Shown piece by piece: positions 8,684 to 18,300 of a stretch of DNA of 64,000 bases; position 1 is the stretch's first letter, and each line of letters opens with the position of its first letter. Source of the stretch: Gynurincola endophyticus (GTDB lineage: Bacteria; Bacteroidota; Bacteroidia; Chitinophagales; Chitinophagaceae); contig NZ_RCWL01000008.1 in assembly GCF_003991195.1 (NCBI RefSeq), positions 62,599 through 126,598 of the forward strand, read 5' to 3'. Position numbers and translations under genes: made by a program. The notes beneath the pieces were generated by a model, which did no database searches, was not told where the DNA came from, and saw only the letters and a list, made by a program, of their open reading frames with translations.

Positions 8684-9505
8684 TTAAATCTTTTGCAATA
8701 GAGCGATACAGGCCGCTGCCATCATACATCCGTCGAGCCAGCCATAGTAAAAATAATCATCTGCCCCTCTGCGTACCACCGGAATCGAATATATAATTGC
8801 AATATAAGGAATCAAATGAATTATAGTGGTTTGTATACTCCCTAAAAAGAATGTACTGACAATACCTAGTAGTATACTTAAATATAACAACCGGAATGCT
8901 TTTTTAGTTCCGAAGTGATGGAATACACCGGGCACACCCGATAATTTATCGGCTTCGATATCTTTATAGTCAAACAGCACACAAATAGCATAGATATAAA
9001 AGAATTGATTCAACAGGTAGAACCAATCCGGTAACGTCAATATTTTGGAGGTGGATACAAAAACGAGCCCGACTGTTACATAGGTCCAGACCAACGTCAA
9101 ATAAAACGTTTTGGCAATAGCCCATTTCTTGAGATGCGTAAAAGGCGGACGGTTAATTTTTGGTAAAGTATACAATGCACTGGCAAAACCAGCAGGGAAA
9201 AGTGCAATAATGTAAACCGGGTTTTTAAATAGCTCAGCTGCTAACAGAATACCTGATACGATTACAATAAAGAGGTGCAGTTTTTTGTGATGATAGGTCC
9301 AGAAAGATTGTAGCCGTTCATAATCGAGCTCCCGGGTAAGGTACCAGTGTAAATTATAACTGGTTAATGTGCTGAAAGCTACGATTTTGAGTAAGGTAAA
9401 ATCGGTGGCGATACCAAGTATTTGCATGGTATGCCAACACATTGCTACAGCGACTATAGTAATGAAAACGGATGTAAAAAGTAAAAAGTTGACAATACGT
9501 GTCAT
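8684..9505 (-). CDS. UbiA-like prenyltransferase-fold membrane protein
   Basis: 273-aa polytopic membrane protein with about eight hydrophobic helices. It has one recognisable Asp-rich motif of the UbiA superfamily in the middle (FDYKDIEADKL), followed by GVPGVFHHFGTKKA as in UbiA proteins. The first motif (normally NDxxDxxxD) is replaced by TSYNLHWYLTREL, so canonical prenyl-diphosphate chemistry is doubtful. Bacteroidota carry many such degenerate homologues of unknown function. It starts 14 bp after the stop of the lipoprotein gene (9520-9966) and probably forms an operon with that gene and with the M42 peptidase downstream. Confidence 0.7.
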   Translation of the reverse strand: MTRIVNFLLFTSVFITIVAVAMCWHTMQILGIATDFTLLKIVAFSTLTSYNLHWYLTRELDYERLQSFWTYHHKKLHLFIVIVSGILLAAELFKNPVYIIALFPAGFASALYTLPKINRPPFTHLKKWAIAKTFYLTLVWTYVTVGLVFVSTSKILTLPDWFYLLNQFFYIYAICVLFDYKDIEADKLSGVPGVFHHFGTKKAFRLLYLSILLGIVSTFFLGSIQTTIIHLIPYIAIIYSIPVVRRGADDYFYYGWLDGCMMAAACIALLQKI

Positions 9506-9519
9506 ACTTCAATCAACTA

Positions 9520-9966
9520 TTATTGGTGAACAGCGATCACCACTGGTGTAATCAAAGTGTCACTTTGATTACCGGCGCGATCCTCAATCACGATTTTGAA
9601 GAACATCGTGTCACTGTCGTTCGGGTCTTCATCCAGGTCGGCGTAAGGAATCTGAATCAGAATTTCTCCTTTTTTGCGGTCAGGAAATTCTGGAATCGTT
9701 CCTATCACCAGGTCTTCTTTATCATTATTTTCAGGATTCGGAATCGGGCGGATGTTGGTTCTTTCGCGATAATAAATCATTTTACCACGGGAAACATCAG
9801 CGTCACCATCGGTAAATTCTATAACAATCTGAGTATAACCGCCGTTTACGACATGAGTGCCATTAATTTCCTTTAAAGTAAGGACGGGCCAGCTTTCGTA
9901 ACTATCTTTGCCACATGCATAAAATAGCACGAGGCTGATGAGCGATATCGTTAAGAATGTTCTCAT
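9520..9966 (-). CDS. Hypothetical lipoprotein
   Basis: 148-aa protein with a lipoprotein signal peptide (MRTFLTISLISLVLFYAC, lipobox FYAC) and an Ig-like beta domain. The body contains VIEFTDGDADVSRGK and FKIVIEDRAGNQSDT, the pattern of the many small Bacteroidota lipoproteins with a single cadherin/Ig-like fold that recognise loss-of-symmetry residues in a D-G-D-x-D acidic loop. It is first in a likely three-gene minus-strand operon and is divergent from the LuxE-like gene, with 38 bp between the starts. Function unknown. Confidence 0.7.
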   Translation of the reverse strand: MRTFLTISLISLVLFYACGKDSYESWPVLTLKEINGTHVVNGGYTQIVIEFTDGDADVSRGKMIYYRERTNIRPIPNPENNDKEDLVIGTIPEFPDRKKGEILIQIPYADLDEDPNDSDTMFFKIVIEDRAGNQSDTLITPVVIAVHQ

Positions 9967-10004
9967 GATTGTGCGATTTATTCTCTTGAGTTCAAATATA
10001 ATAT

Positions 10005-10985
10005 ATGAATTGTGAAATTGAAGATAAAATTTTTGATCTGACGCCTGACGGGTTTACACAACACGCATTACAGTTGTTTGAATATCAATATAAGAATAAT
10101 AATGTTTATCACCAATATGTAAATGCGCTGGGAAGAATGCCAGCATCGGTGAAAAACATCACTGATATTCCCTTTTTGCCGGTACGCTTCTTCAAATCGC
10201 ATACCGTCAAAACCGGAAATTTTATACCTGAACAGGTATTTGAGAGCTCCGGAACCACTACTACCATTAATAGTAACCACTATGTGAAATCGCTCGATTT
10301 ATATCGTAAAAGCTTTCGCAGAGGCTTCGAATACTTTTACGGCCACCCTGAAGAGTGGTGTATTATCGGACTACTCCCTGCTTATCTCGAGCGCCCGAAT
10401 TCATCGCTTGTAACAATGGTTGATGACCTTATTCAGCAGTCGAAACATCCAATGAGTGGCTTTTATCTCTATAATTACGACGAACTGGCCCAAACATTAC
10501 AGTTGCTGGAAGCCGCCGGTACCAAAACCCTGTTGATCGGGGTCACTTTTGCGTTGCTCGACTTTGCCGCAGCCCACCCAATGCCGCTAAAACATACTGT
10601 TGTTATGGAAACAGGTGGAATGAAGGGCCGGAAACGGGAAATGATTCGTGAAGAAGTGCATGCTTTGCTGCAACAGGCGTTTCAGATACAACAAATCCAT
10701 TCAGAATATGGAATGAGTGAACTTTTGTCGCAAGGTTACTCAAAAGGTGAGGGAGTGTTTGATACGGTTCCATGGATGAAAGTTCTGGTACGGGAAATGG
10801 AAGATCCGCTAACAGTATCACTTTCGGGAAAAGGGCTGATCAATGTAATAGATTTCGCTAATCGCGATTCCTGCGCCTTTATTGCTACTGATGATGTTGG
10901 TAAACTGGAAGAAAACGGAAGTTTTGAGGTAAACGGCAGGGTCGATCATTCCGATTTAAGGGGGTGCAGTCTTTTGAGTGTATAA
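10005..10985 (+). CDS. LuxE-like acyl-protein synthetase / acyltransferase
   Basis: 326-aa member of the adenylate-forming LuxE/phenylacetate-CoA ligase-like superfamily. Supporting motifs are FLPVRFFKSHTV, then FESSGTTTT (phosphate-binding Ser/Thr/Gly loop, near residue 81), a central METGGMKGRKREM motif, HSEYGMSELLSQGYS, and a C-terminal FIATDDVGKLEENGSFEVNGRVD. In Bacteroidota such single-domain proteins are usually annotated acyl transferase and may charge a fatty or aryl acid onto a carrier. No acyl carrier or reductase gene is adjacent, so the substrate is unknown. The stop lies 142 bp from the converging RidA gene. Confidence 0.8.
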   Translation: MNCEIEDKIFDLTPDGFTQHALQLFEYQYKNNNVYHQYVNALGRMPASVKNITDIPFLPVRFFKSHTVKTGNFIPEQVFESSGTTTTINSNHYVKSLDLYRKSFRRGFEYFYGHPEEWCIIGLLPAYLERPNSSLVTMVDDLIQQSKHPMSGFYLYNYDELAQTLQLLEAAGTKTLLIGVTFALLDFAAAHPMPLKHTVVMETGGMKGRKREMIREEVHALLQQAFQIQQIHSEYGMSELLSQGYSKGEGVFDTVPWMKVLVREMEDPLTVSLSGKGLINVIDFANRDSCAFIATDDVGKLEENGSFEVNGRVDHSDLRGCSLLSV

Positions 10986-10992
10986 TCAAGGC

Positions 10993-11103
10993 AATGGAAA
11001 ATTGAAAGTTGAAGACGGCTATGCAGTTCTTACATTTCAATTATATTTAAATAACGGAGAAGAGTTGCACACACTTTCCATTTTCAATTTTCAACTTTCC
11101 ATT
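10993..11103. repeat. Inverted pair of GGAAAATTGAAA-type repeats
   Basis: A 21-nt element at 10993-11013 (AATGGAAAATTGAAAGTTGA...) recurs in inverted orientation at 11083-11103 with 19 of 21 positions matching, separated by 69 bp. It fills the convergent gap between the acyltransferase and RidA genes. It could fold into a long bidirectional terminator, or belong to the family of TTGAAA-rich intergenic repeats I associate with Bacteroidota genomes. Confidence 0.55.
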
Positions 11104-11126
11104 AAAAGAAGGTGAATAAGAATATC

Positions 11127-11588
11127 TTATAGCTCAAAAACAGCTTCTACTTCAACAGCTACATTATTGGGCAAAGAACCTGCGCCGAACGCACTTCTGG
11201 TACCAATACCTGCCTCAGTTCCAAAAACTTCGGCAAATAATTCTGAACAACCATTGGCTACAATAGGGTGTTGGGTATAATCGGTCGGGCAATTGACCAA
11301 TACCAATAGTTTTACAAGTTGTTTTACTTTGTCAAGGTCGCCAATATGTTCTTTAACAGAACTGATAATGCCTAAAGCGCATTGACGGGCTGCGGCTTTT
11401 CCTTCTTCAAGACTCAAATCAGCACCAATTTTTCCCTGAATAGGGGTACCATCGTTCGCAATTGAAACGTGTCCTGAAACATACAGGAGGTTACCAACCG
11501 TTAAGCAACGCTTAAATAAACCTTTGGATGGTGGCATTTCTAACAAAGAGTAGCCTAATTCTTGTAATTTAGCATCAATTTTACTCAT
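11127..11588 (-). CDS. RidA family protein (YjgF/YER057c/UK114)
   Basis: 153-aa RidA-family trimeric enamine/imine deaminase fold. The start at 11588 (MSKIDAKLQELG) is chosen over an upstream ATG at 11642. Recognisable features are GNLLYVSGHVS near residue 35, an Arg in TRSAFGAGSLPNNVAVEVEAVF at the C-terminus that matches the conserved RxxxG-LP-VxVE signature, and NCPTDYTQHP. It resembles the longer RidA subgroup rather than the archetypal RidA, so deaminase activity on 2-aminoacrylate is not assured. It is a stand-alone gene, divergent from the DUF457 gene with 97 bp between the starts. Confidence 0.85.
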   Translation of the reverse strand: MSKIDAKLQELGYSLLEMPPSKGLFKRCLTVGNLLYVSGHVSIANDGTPIQGKIGADLSLEEGKAAARQCALGIISSVKEHIGDLDKVKQLVKLLVLVNCPTDYTQHPIVANGCSELFAEVFGTEAGIGTRSAFGAGSLPNNVAVEVEAVFEL

Positions 11589-11685
11589 ATTCACTGGGTT
11601 GTGGGTAATACAATGTATCACAAGATACGGTAATCCGGGCAAGCAGCTCTTGTTTTGACAGTTTCAATCACAGAATTCTAATTCT

Positions 11686-12717
11686 ATGGACTCATTAACG
11701 CATATCGTATTGGGAGCTTGTGTAGGTGAAGTGGTGGCAGGTAAAAAGTTAGGAAAAAAAGCATTGGCATGGGGAGCTTTAATGAACAGCTTACCTGATT
11801 TTGATTTTGTACTCAGCTTTTTTCTTAATCCTACCAAAGACCTGCTCGCACATCGTGGTATCACACATTCTCTGTTTTTTGTAGCGATTGCAACTCCCTT
11901 GTTAGCCTGGATAGCAAGCCGGATACACCGGCACTCACCCATGCGGTTCAAAGACTTTTTGTGGTTTTTCGGATTGGAAATTTTTCTGCATATCTTTCTC
12001 GATACATTTAATGTGTATGGTACCGGCTGGTGGGAGCCGTTTCTGACGGTGCGATGGTCGTGGGACTTTTTGTTTGTGGCTGACCCGTTGTTTACAATCG
12101 GATTATTGGTGGTAGCCCTGATGCTGGTATTTAAAAGTATTCATCACCCTAAAAGAAAGAAATGGGCATTAATAGCCATTACTGTGAGTGTTTGCTATAC
12201 GGCATGGGGTGGAGTGAATAAATACCTGATCGATACACGCGTGCAGGCGCAGGCTAAACGCAACGGTATTGAAGTACTTCGTTATTTCAGTACCCCCACT
12301 GCTTTAAATCATCAGTTATTCTACTGTTTATTACAAGCACGCGATGGAATATATATAACTTATAGATCGGTATGGGATGGCAATCGGGATACCTATTTTT
12401 CTTATTATCACCAGAATAAAGAATTGGCAGCTCAGATAATAGACCAGGAAGCACTGCGCGATTTAAAAATATTTTCTCAGGATTGGTACGCATTGAAAAA
12501 AGATTCAATCGGTATACAATTTCAGGATATGCGTTTCGGACAAATACTGGGTTGGGAATATCAACCGGCCGAGTTTATTTTCTACTACTATATTGATGAA
12601 CCCGAGGCAAATGCCCTGGTGGTTCAGCGAGGCCGTGTAAAAGGTTGGAACAGAGAGGTATTGAAGCGATATTTATATAGAATCCGGGGAGGATGGATAC
12701 AGCCCCGGATTCTATGA
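11686..12717 (+). CDS. YdjM/DUF457-type membrane-bound metal-dependent hydrolase
   Basis: 343-aa membrane protein. The N-terminus has the family hallmarks: MDSLTHIVLGACVGE, then NSLPDFDFV, then HRGITHSLFF, which supply His and Asp ligands for a metal site. Four or so hydrophobic helices lie within the first 170 residues, and a soluble tail of about 170 residues with a DUF-type beta domain follows. Family members are annotated as inner-membrane metal-dependent hydrolases with unproven substrate. A 13-bp perfect inverted repeat overlaps its last codons and the stop. Confidence 0.85.
   Translation: MDSLTHIVLGACVGEVVAGKKLGKKALAWGALMNSLPDFDFVLSFFLNPTKDLLAHRGITHSLFFVAIATPLLAWIASRIHRHSPMRFKDFLWFFGLEIFLHIFLDTFNVYGTGWWEPFLTVRWSWDFLFVADPLFTIGLLVVALMLVFKSIHHPKRKKWALIAITVSVCYTAWGGVNKYLIDTRVQAQAKRNGIEVLRYFSTPTALNHQLFYCLLQARDGIYITYRSVWDGNRDTYFSYYHQNKELAAQIIDQEALRDLKIFSQDWYALKKDSIGIQFQDMRFGQILGWEYQPAEFIFYYYIDEPEANALVVQRGRVKGWNREVLKRYLYRIRGGWIQPRIL
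12677..12715. repeat. 13-bp perfect hairpin overlapping the gene end
   Basis: Arms at 12677-12689 (ATAGAATCCGGGG) and 12703-12715 (CCCCGGATTCTAT) with a 13-nt loop. The hairpin covers the last codons and reaches the first base of the stop of the DUF457-type gene. No T-run follows, so it looks more like an mRNA-stabilising or Rho-blocking structure than an intrinsic terminator. Confidence 0.6.
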
Positions 12718-12739
12718 AGAGATGAATAGCAGCGCCAAA

Positions 12740-12904
12740 TTACGAATCGGTGGTTGTATCAAGCGCTTCCGACTGGCGGATCATCTGTAAAAGTTTTTTA
12801 AACTCTTCCTCCTGGAGGTTTTCATGTTTATTGATTTCTGAAACAAGCACAGGTTTGGTCACCTTTGCATTTGCTTGTAAAATGATTTCGTCTTTTTGTT
12901 CCAT
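12740..12904 (-). CDS. Small hypothetical protein
   Basis: 54-aa ORF starting at MEQKDEIILQANAKV; an upstream ATG at 12931 would add nine unlikely residues. The sequence is charged, with an amphipathic stretch (LQEEEFKKLLQMIRQSEAL) suggesting a helix. No known motif. It converges with the DUF457-type gene, 22 bp apart. Codon composition looks natural, but it could be spurious. Confidence 0.4.
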   Translation of the reverse strand: MEQKDEIILQANAKVTKPVLVSEINKHENLQEEEFKKLLQMIRQSEALDTTTDS

Positions 12905-13717
12905 ATGTTTTGTATAGCGTAACGTTAACAAAAAATGGTGCTACTATGTAGTAACTAACAGGCCTTTCACTAGTTATAATGTAAGACCTACACAAATACA
13001 TTTTTTGAATTCCGTTACTTAAATCGATTAAAAAATATAACACGTTTTTGGGTCGAATACAAATACTACTATTCTTCTTACGTGCTTCTTATATTAGAAC
13101 TATCAAAGTAGCAAAAGGTAACTAAAATACCAGAAAAATCTTTATAAATATTGATGTAAATCAATTATCAGGAACAGTTTTGACTTTTTTTAGACAAATC
13201 TGATTTAGATTTTATTTCTGACAGCTCAATGTATCTAAACAAAAATATTCAATTACTCTATTAGAAAATCGCTCTCAGGAACAATTAATAAATACATAAA
13301 ACAACGAAGTAACAATGAAAATATCTACCGCATGCTTCGTAAGTAAATGACAATTTCATCTGCATTCCGGGTACAGATTTTCTTAAAAAAATTAGTGTAG
13401 TTTATAAATAATGTCACCCGCCGGTATAAGATTGTTGATCAATGAAATAATTTGCTCTGCAGAATGAATTGTTGAAATCAATTTTTATGTTTATATTTAA
13501 GTAGGTTATTTTATCCTTTCTACAGCCATCTATTTCTTATGAAATGCCTCGTGCAATAATAGAGAAACCTTCGCTCGTTTCTCCGGGGGCACTATTCATC
13601 AAACAAAAACAGCATCCGGTAAAATTAATCTTTGCTGTAATCTCTGAATAGTATCTCTTCTGTATACTCACAACGTTTTTCTACTTCGCAATTGCTCTTA
13701 AATGGTATGATAGCATC
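12905..13717. other. Gene-poor AT-rich stretch
   Basis: About 0.8 kb with no convincing gene. It holds a short AAATCT/AGATTT inverted repeat (13196-13212) and one small open frame of 35 codons at 13544-13651 (MPRAIIEKPSLV...) whose reality is uncertain. No RNA gene, terminator or mobile-element end was recognised. Confidence 0.5.
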
Positions 13718-14071
13718 ATGAATTTTAAAATAGATGATATGAACGCTGCGTCTACTCAAAAAGCATTACTGGAACAGGAAGAAAAATTATTACTTCAGCG
13801 TTTTTATGACAGTAAACAATTGGAGAAAGAATTGAAAAATCATCCGGAGCCTGATAAGCAAAGATTACGCGAGGTGCAGGAATTGATCAGGCAGCTGGAA
13901 GCATTATTAACCGGTAACCGTGCACATCAGGAATGGGAAGAGGATAAAGAAAAATTAAGAAATGCACAAAACAAAGAGCTGGAAGATTGTAATGACAGAA
14001 AAATAAAAAATGAAGGTAAAGGATACACAGAAAAAGATTTTTCTGCGCGACATACTGATGAAGATAAATGA
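13718..14071 (+). CDS. Hypothetical charged coiled-coil protein
   Basis: 117-aa protein rich in Glu and Lys. Residues 10-85 form heptad-like helices (LLEQEEKLLLQRFYDSKQLE and LREVQELIRQLEALL), suggesting a coiled coil; the C-terminal 30 residues are polar and probably disordered (KGYTEKDFSARHTDEDK). There is no signal peptide or recognised domain. An alternative start is the ATG at 13742. It is convergent with the sigma factor gene. A cytoplasmic structural or adaptor role is possible but unsupported. Confidence 0.5.
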   Translation: MNFKIDDMNAASTQKALLEQEEKLLLQRFYDSKQLEKELKNHPEPDKQRLREVQELIRQLEALLTGNRAHQEWEEDKEKLRNAQNKELEDCNDRKIKNEGKGYTEKDFSARHTDEDK

Positions 14072-14170
14072 GGTAATCTGATGTTTTGGAAAAGCAGGAA
14101 TACCGATCAATCGTATAGTAAGGAAGATTATTTGTCTGCTAATAAAAACAATCGCCTGTTTTAAATAAAA

Positions 14171-14195
14171 AACGTTGGATGTAATATCCAACGTT
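14171..14195 (-). terminator. Intrinsic terminator of the ECF sigma gene
   Basis: Perfect 10-bp stem AACGTTGGAT/ATCCAACGTT with a 5-nt loop, followed on the minus strand by a run of T residues (TTTTTTATTT). It lies about 130 bp downstream of the sigma factor stop. Confidence 0.75.
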
Positions 14196-14328
14196 ACTGA
14201 AAATCAGTATGCACATGAGAAAAATTTTTAAAAAGGGAAAGTAGAAACAATCCCTTGGTGACATAACCAAAGCGTCACATGCGATCATCTTTTGAACAAA
14301 AGCATCTTTTAAGATGCCCTGTGTAGAA

Positions 14329-14979
14329 TTATCTTGGTGAACGGCCTTCTTCAACCTGATTTTGACAGGTGTCGGATGTTTGACCGTTAGCTTTTCTTTT
14401 GAGAGAAGAAGGTTTGTGTTTTGCTTTCAGCAGCATTTCATAAAGTTCTAACAAGTTGGCGCGCAGTATTTTTAAGCCTTTCGTTTTCTGATTTTTAATA
14501 GTGTTCACAGAAATATTCAAAGCTTTCGCTATTTCCTGGTTGCCCATGCGCTTATAGCAGGTATATTCCATAATAATTCTGCAACGATTAGGAAGTTTAT
14601 TGATTTCACCAACTATACGCTCATGCATAATTGATTTTCGCTGCGTCTCTCTCACCTCAACTTCATCAAATTGATCTATGATATGTTTATACGCCTCCAG
14701 ATGTTTGATTTCGCGCTTCATCTTGTCTAGCTGAGTAAAACATTCATTCTTGGCAGATGTATATAAATAAGCCGTTAAGTTATTAGGCTTATCTATCTTC
14801 ATCCTGTTTTTCCATAACTTGAAAAAGGAGTTGGATACAATGTCTTTTGCAATGTCATCTTGTTTTACGATCGAAAGAGAAAAGTTAAATAATGCAGCGA
14901 AGTGCTTTTTGTGATAATATGAAAGCGCCGCTTCTGATCCATTTCTGAATTGCTCTAAAATTTCATTAACGTTTTCCAT
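14329..14979 (-). CDS. ECF-type RNA polymerase sigma factor
   Basis: 216-aa sigma-70 family protein of the Bacteroidota ECF type. Region 2 is visible as FNFSLSIVKQDDIAKDIVSNSFFKLWKNR (about residues 33-62). Region 4 is a helix-turn-helix, MGNQEIAKALNISVNTIKNQ, at about residues 145-165. A polar tail of some 35 residues with basic clusters follows. The start at 14979 (MENVNEILEQF) is preferred; the ATG at 15012 would add eleven residues. No FecR-like anti-sigma gene or TonB receptor is adjacent, unlike the usual Bacteroidota arrangement, so its signal is unknown. It is divergent from the hybrid regulator. Confidence 0.85.
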   Translation of the reverse strand: MENVNEILEQFRNGSEAALSYYHKKHFAALFNFSLSIVKQDDIAKDIVSNSFFKLWKNRMKIDKPNNLTAYLYTSAKNECFTQLDKMKREIKHLEAYKHIIDQFDEVEVRETQRKSIMHERIVGEINKLPNRCRIIMEYTCYKRMGNQEIAKALNISVNTIKNQKTKGLKILRANLLELYEMLLKAKHKPSSLKRKANGQTSDTCQNQVEEGRSPR

Positions 14980-15367
14980 TTTAGAAGACCCTTTTTGTAT
15001 AGGTTTTTTCAATGTGTTACAGTTTTAATGTTTAAACCAATGATTTTACTACTGGGGGTTGCCGTGGGGACCATGCTAACTTATAGGTGCACGTAAGTGT
15101 TTCCCTTATCTCGTTGTACAATTTTACATGTAAAAAATCATTTAACCAATTATTTGGATATAAATTTATTGACTGTTTTCACTTAGTATTACGTCTAAAT
15201 GTATACGCGTTTTATTCAAGTTTTTTAGACTTTATTAATTATCAGTCTTTTACAGTAAATTCATGGTTTAACAGTGATGGGGAAATATGACTGAATGTTA
15301 AAAAACATGTTTTAAATCAAGTTGAGAATGAAATTGAAATTGTGATTTTTAGCTTAAAAAAACTGCC
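14980..15367. other. Divergent regulatory region
   Basis: About 390 bp between the sigma factor (minus) and the hybrid regulator (plus), so it should hold both promoters. AT-rich. A 67-codon open frame at 15087-15290 has unlikely composition (Phe/Tyr/Ser-rich) and is not called. No specific site could be assigned. Confidence 0.4.
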
Positions 15368-18300
15368 GTGAGAGTATTTGTTACTATTATATTAATCTTA
15401 TTTATCGGTAATAGCCTGTATGCACAAACGAACTTTCACCAACTGAACCAATCGAACGGATTGGCTTCTAATAGCGTACAATCTATTACTAAAGATGAAA
15501 ACGGTTTTTTGTGGATGGCCGTTCCGATGGGGTTACAACGGTACGATGGCACGAACGTGGTATTGTTCCCTTCTATTCCGGCACTGAATGAATTCTCCAT
15601 TCAGCGTATTATCAATGCTCCCGGTAATTATCTCTTACTACAATTGGATAACGGATGGGCATTGTTTAACCTCAATACCTATCAATATTCCCTCCATTTA
15701 GATACTTATTTAAAAAAACTCGGTCTGCCTGAAGGAGAAATACTGGAAGTTTTTTTAGATAATCGAAAGAGATATTGGTTTAGTATCGCCCGGGAAGGCG
15801 TTTTCTTACTCAACGAACCGGAAGAAAAAGTAAAAAAGATTGAACTTGATACGGTAAATATTACTTCTATTGCTGAAGACCCTAACGGTGCTGTTTGGCT
15901 ATTAGGCAACGATGCCCGATTGTTTCAGTTACACCAACATACCAATGCTCTCATACAACAGCAAGCACTGAAAGCGAACAAAAACACGCTGCAATATTCA
16001 ATGTTTATCGATCAGGATTTCGAATTCTGGTTTTACTGTAAGAATAATCCGATCGGTTTGTATCGCTATCATCTGAAAAGCGATCAGCTGATCCACTATA
16101 CCGCTCAGCAACCAGCCTCTCTAAATACGGATTTAGTAGTAGGCGTAATTCAGGCAGATGCGAACAATATCTGGATTGCAACCGATCATGGCGGTATTAA
16201 TGTATATAATAAAACAAATAACCGGTTTACTTATATTAAGAACGATCTTGAAAATAGTAAAAGCCTCGCACAGAACTCAATTACCAGTTTTCTGAAAGAT
16301 GATCTGGGTATTATCTGGATCGGTACCTATAAAAAAGGACTGAGTTATTATCATCCGCACTTTCAGCAATTTCCCCTCTACCGTACTTTGAATTCAAATC
16401 ATACGCTTCCTTTTGAAGATGTTAACCGGTTTGTAGAAGATGAAAAAGGAAATCTATGGATTGGTACTAACGGAGGCGGACTCCTTTATTTTAACAGAAA
16501 CGATGAGTCTTTTAAAACTTATCAATTTCAAAAGAACAAAAACTCTATCAGCAATGATGTGATTGTAAGCCTGGCCAAATCACGTCATCAGGATCTGTGG
16601 ATCGGAACTTTTTATGGAGGTCTCGACCGCTTTGATGGTAAACAATTTTATAACTACCGTCACCAACCCGGTAAAGACAATTCAATCTCAGATAATAAAG
16701 TATGGGAAATACTGGAAGACCATCGCGGGCAAATCTGGATAGGTACCCTTAACGGTGGTTTAAACTTATATCAGCCGCAAACACAAACCTTCAAGTATTT
16801 TTCAACTGCAGTTCCGAATACACTTACTTCAAATTATATTTCAGTACTTAAAGAAGACCATCTGAAAAGAATCTGGGTAGGAGGAATAGACGGTGTCGCA
16901 ATTTTGACACCTGTTAATAATGATTATCATTTTCAATACCTGCAGCATCAGATCAATGATCCGCTTTCTTTGATGAATAACCACGTATTTGATTTGCTGG
17001 AAGACCATCAGGGAAATATATGGATAGCCACCAGAGACGGTATCAGCATCTTTACCTCTGATCTCAAAAAAATAAAAGACCTAAAAGCTTCAGACGGACT
17101 GGCAGATAATATTTGCCTTACTATTCTCGAAGATGATCAGCATCATATATGGGTAGGGTCACCCAAAGGATTGTCGCGTATTATCTGGAAACATGACAAC
17201 GGTCACCTGCGTACTGACGTTTCTAACTTCGATGCAAAAGACGGATTGCAGGGAAATTCTTTTAATGAAAATGCTGCCCTTAAACTAAAATCAGGCGAAT
17301 TGATTTTTGGAGGAGCAAACGGGTTTAATCTTTTTCATCCTGAAAAAATTGTAGCGCATGCTACTGCTTATCCGATCTATCTTACAGAATTAAGGTGGAT
17401 GAATAATATTATTCATGTAAACGATAGCATACACAACAGAATTTTATTGAAAAAAACATTGAATGAAATAGATACCCTGGTGCTGAAATACAACGAAAAC
17501 TTTTTTTCCATCAGTTTCACTATTCCTGATTACTTCAACGCTGATAAAATAAAATTTTATTATCAACTCGACGGATTACACAACGATTGGATCAGAGCAG
17601 ATGAACTGAATCGTACCGCCAGCTTTACCAATGTTGACCCGGGCAGTTATCAGTTAAAAATAAAAACCGAACACTCAAACGAAGTACGCAGTTTGTATGT
17701 GATTATTAAACCTCCTTTCTGGAAAACACCGCTGGCTTATTTCTTATATGCACTCATTGCCGCTGGTATTTTATATCTGGCACGCAGAAGGATTATCAGG
17801 AAAGCGCATCGTGCCTTTCAGGAAACTCAGTACAAACAATCAATCGAACAAAAGCTGCAACTGGATCAGATGAAAATTCAATTTTTCACAAACGTCAGCC
17901 ACGAATTCAGAACACCACTTTCTTTAATTATTGCTCCGATCGATAATTTATTGAAAACCGATGCGGATACGGATCATCGTCGCCAGTATTCAATGATTCA
18001 TAAAAATGCGAAACGGTTACTGAATCTGGTGAATCAGTTACTGGACTTCAGAAAAATGGAAACCAATGAAATCAGACTGAATGCAGTGGAAGATGATATT
18101 ATTCCTGTAATACGTGAATCTGTTGATGCTTTTCATGACCTTGCCGCAAAAAAGCAAATTCAATACATTATTAATGATGAAGTAAAACACTTAATTACTA
18201 AGTTCGATGCCGAAAAAATTGAACGTATATTATTTAATGTAATTTCTAATGCATTTAAATTTACACCTACCGCCGGTACGATTCAGGTGAATATTGTGGT

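Noticed and set aside
13544-13651. 35-codon open frame in the gene-poor stretch
   Set aside because: No recognisable domain, no clear start signal; cannot be told from chance without conservation data.
14081-14164. 27-codon open frame (MFWKSRNTDQ...) after the coiled-coil gene
   Set aside because: Too short, without a motif or conserved neighbour; kept as an unproven possibility only.
15087-15290. 67-codon open frame upstream of the hybrid regulator
   Set aside because: Phe/Tyr/Ser-rich, AT-driven composition, no motif, and it lies in the expected promoter region of two divergent genes.
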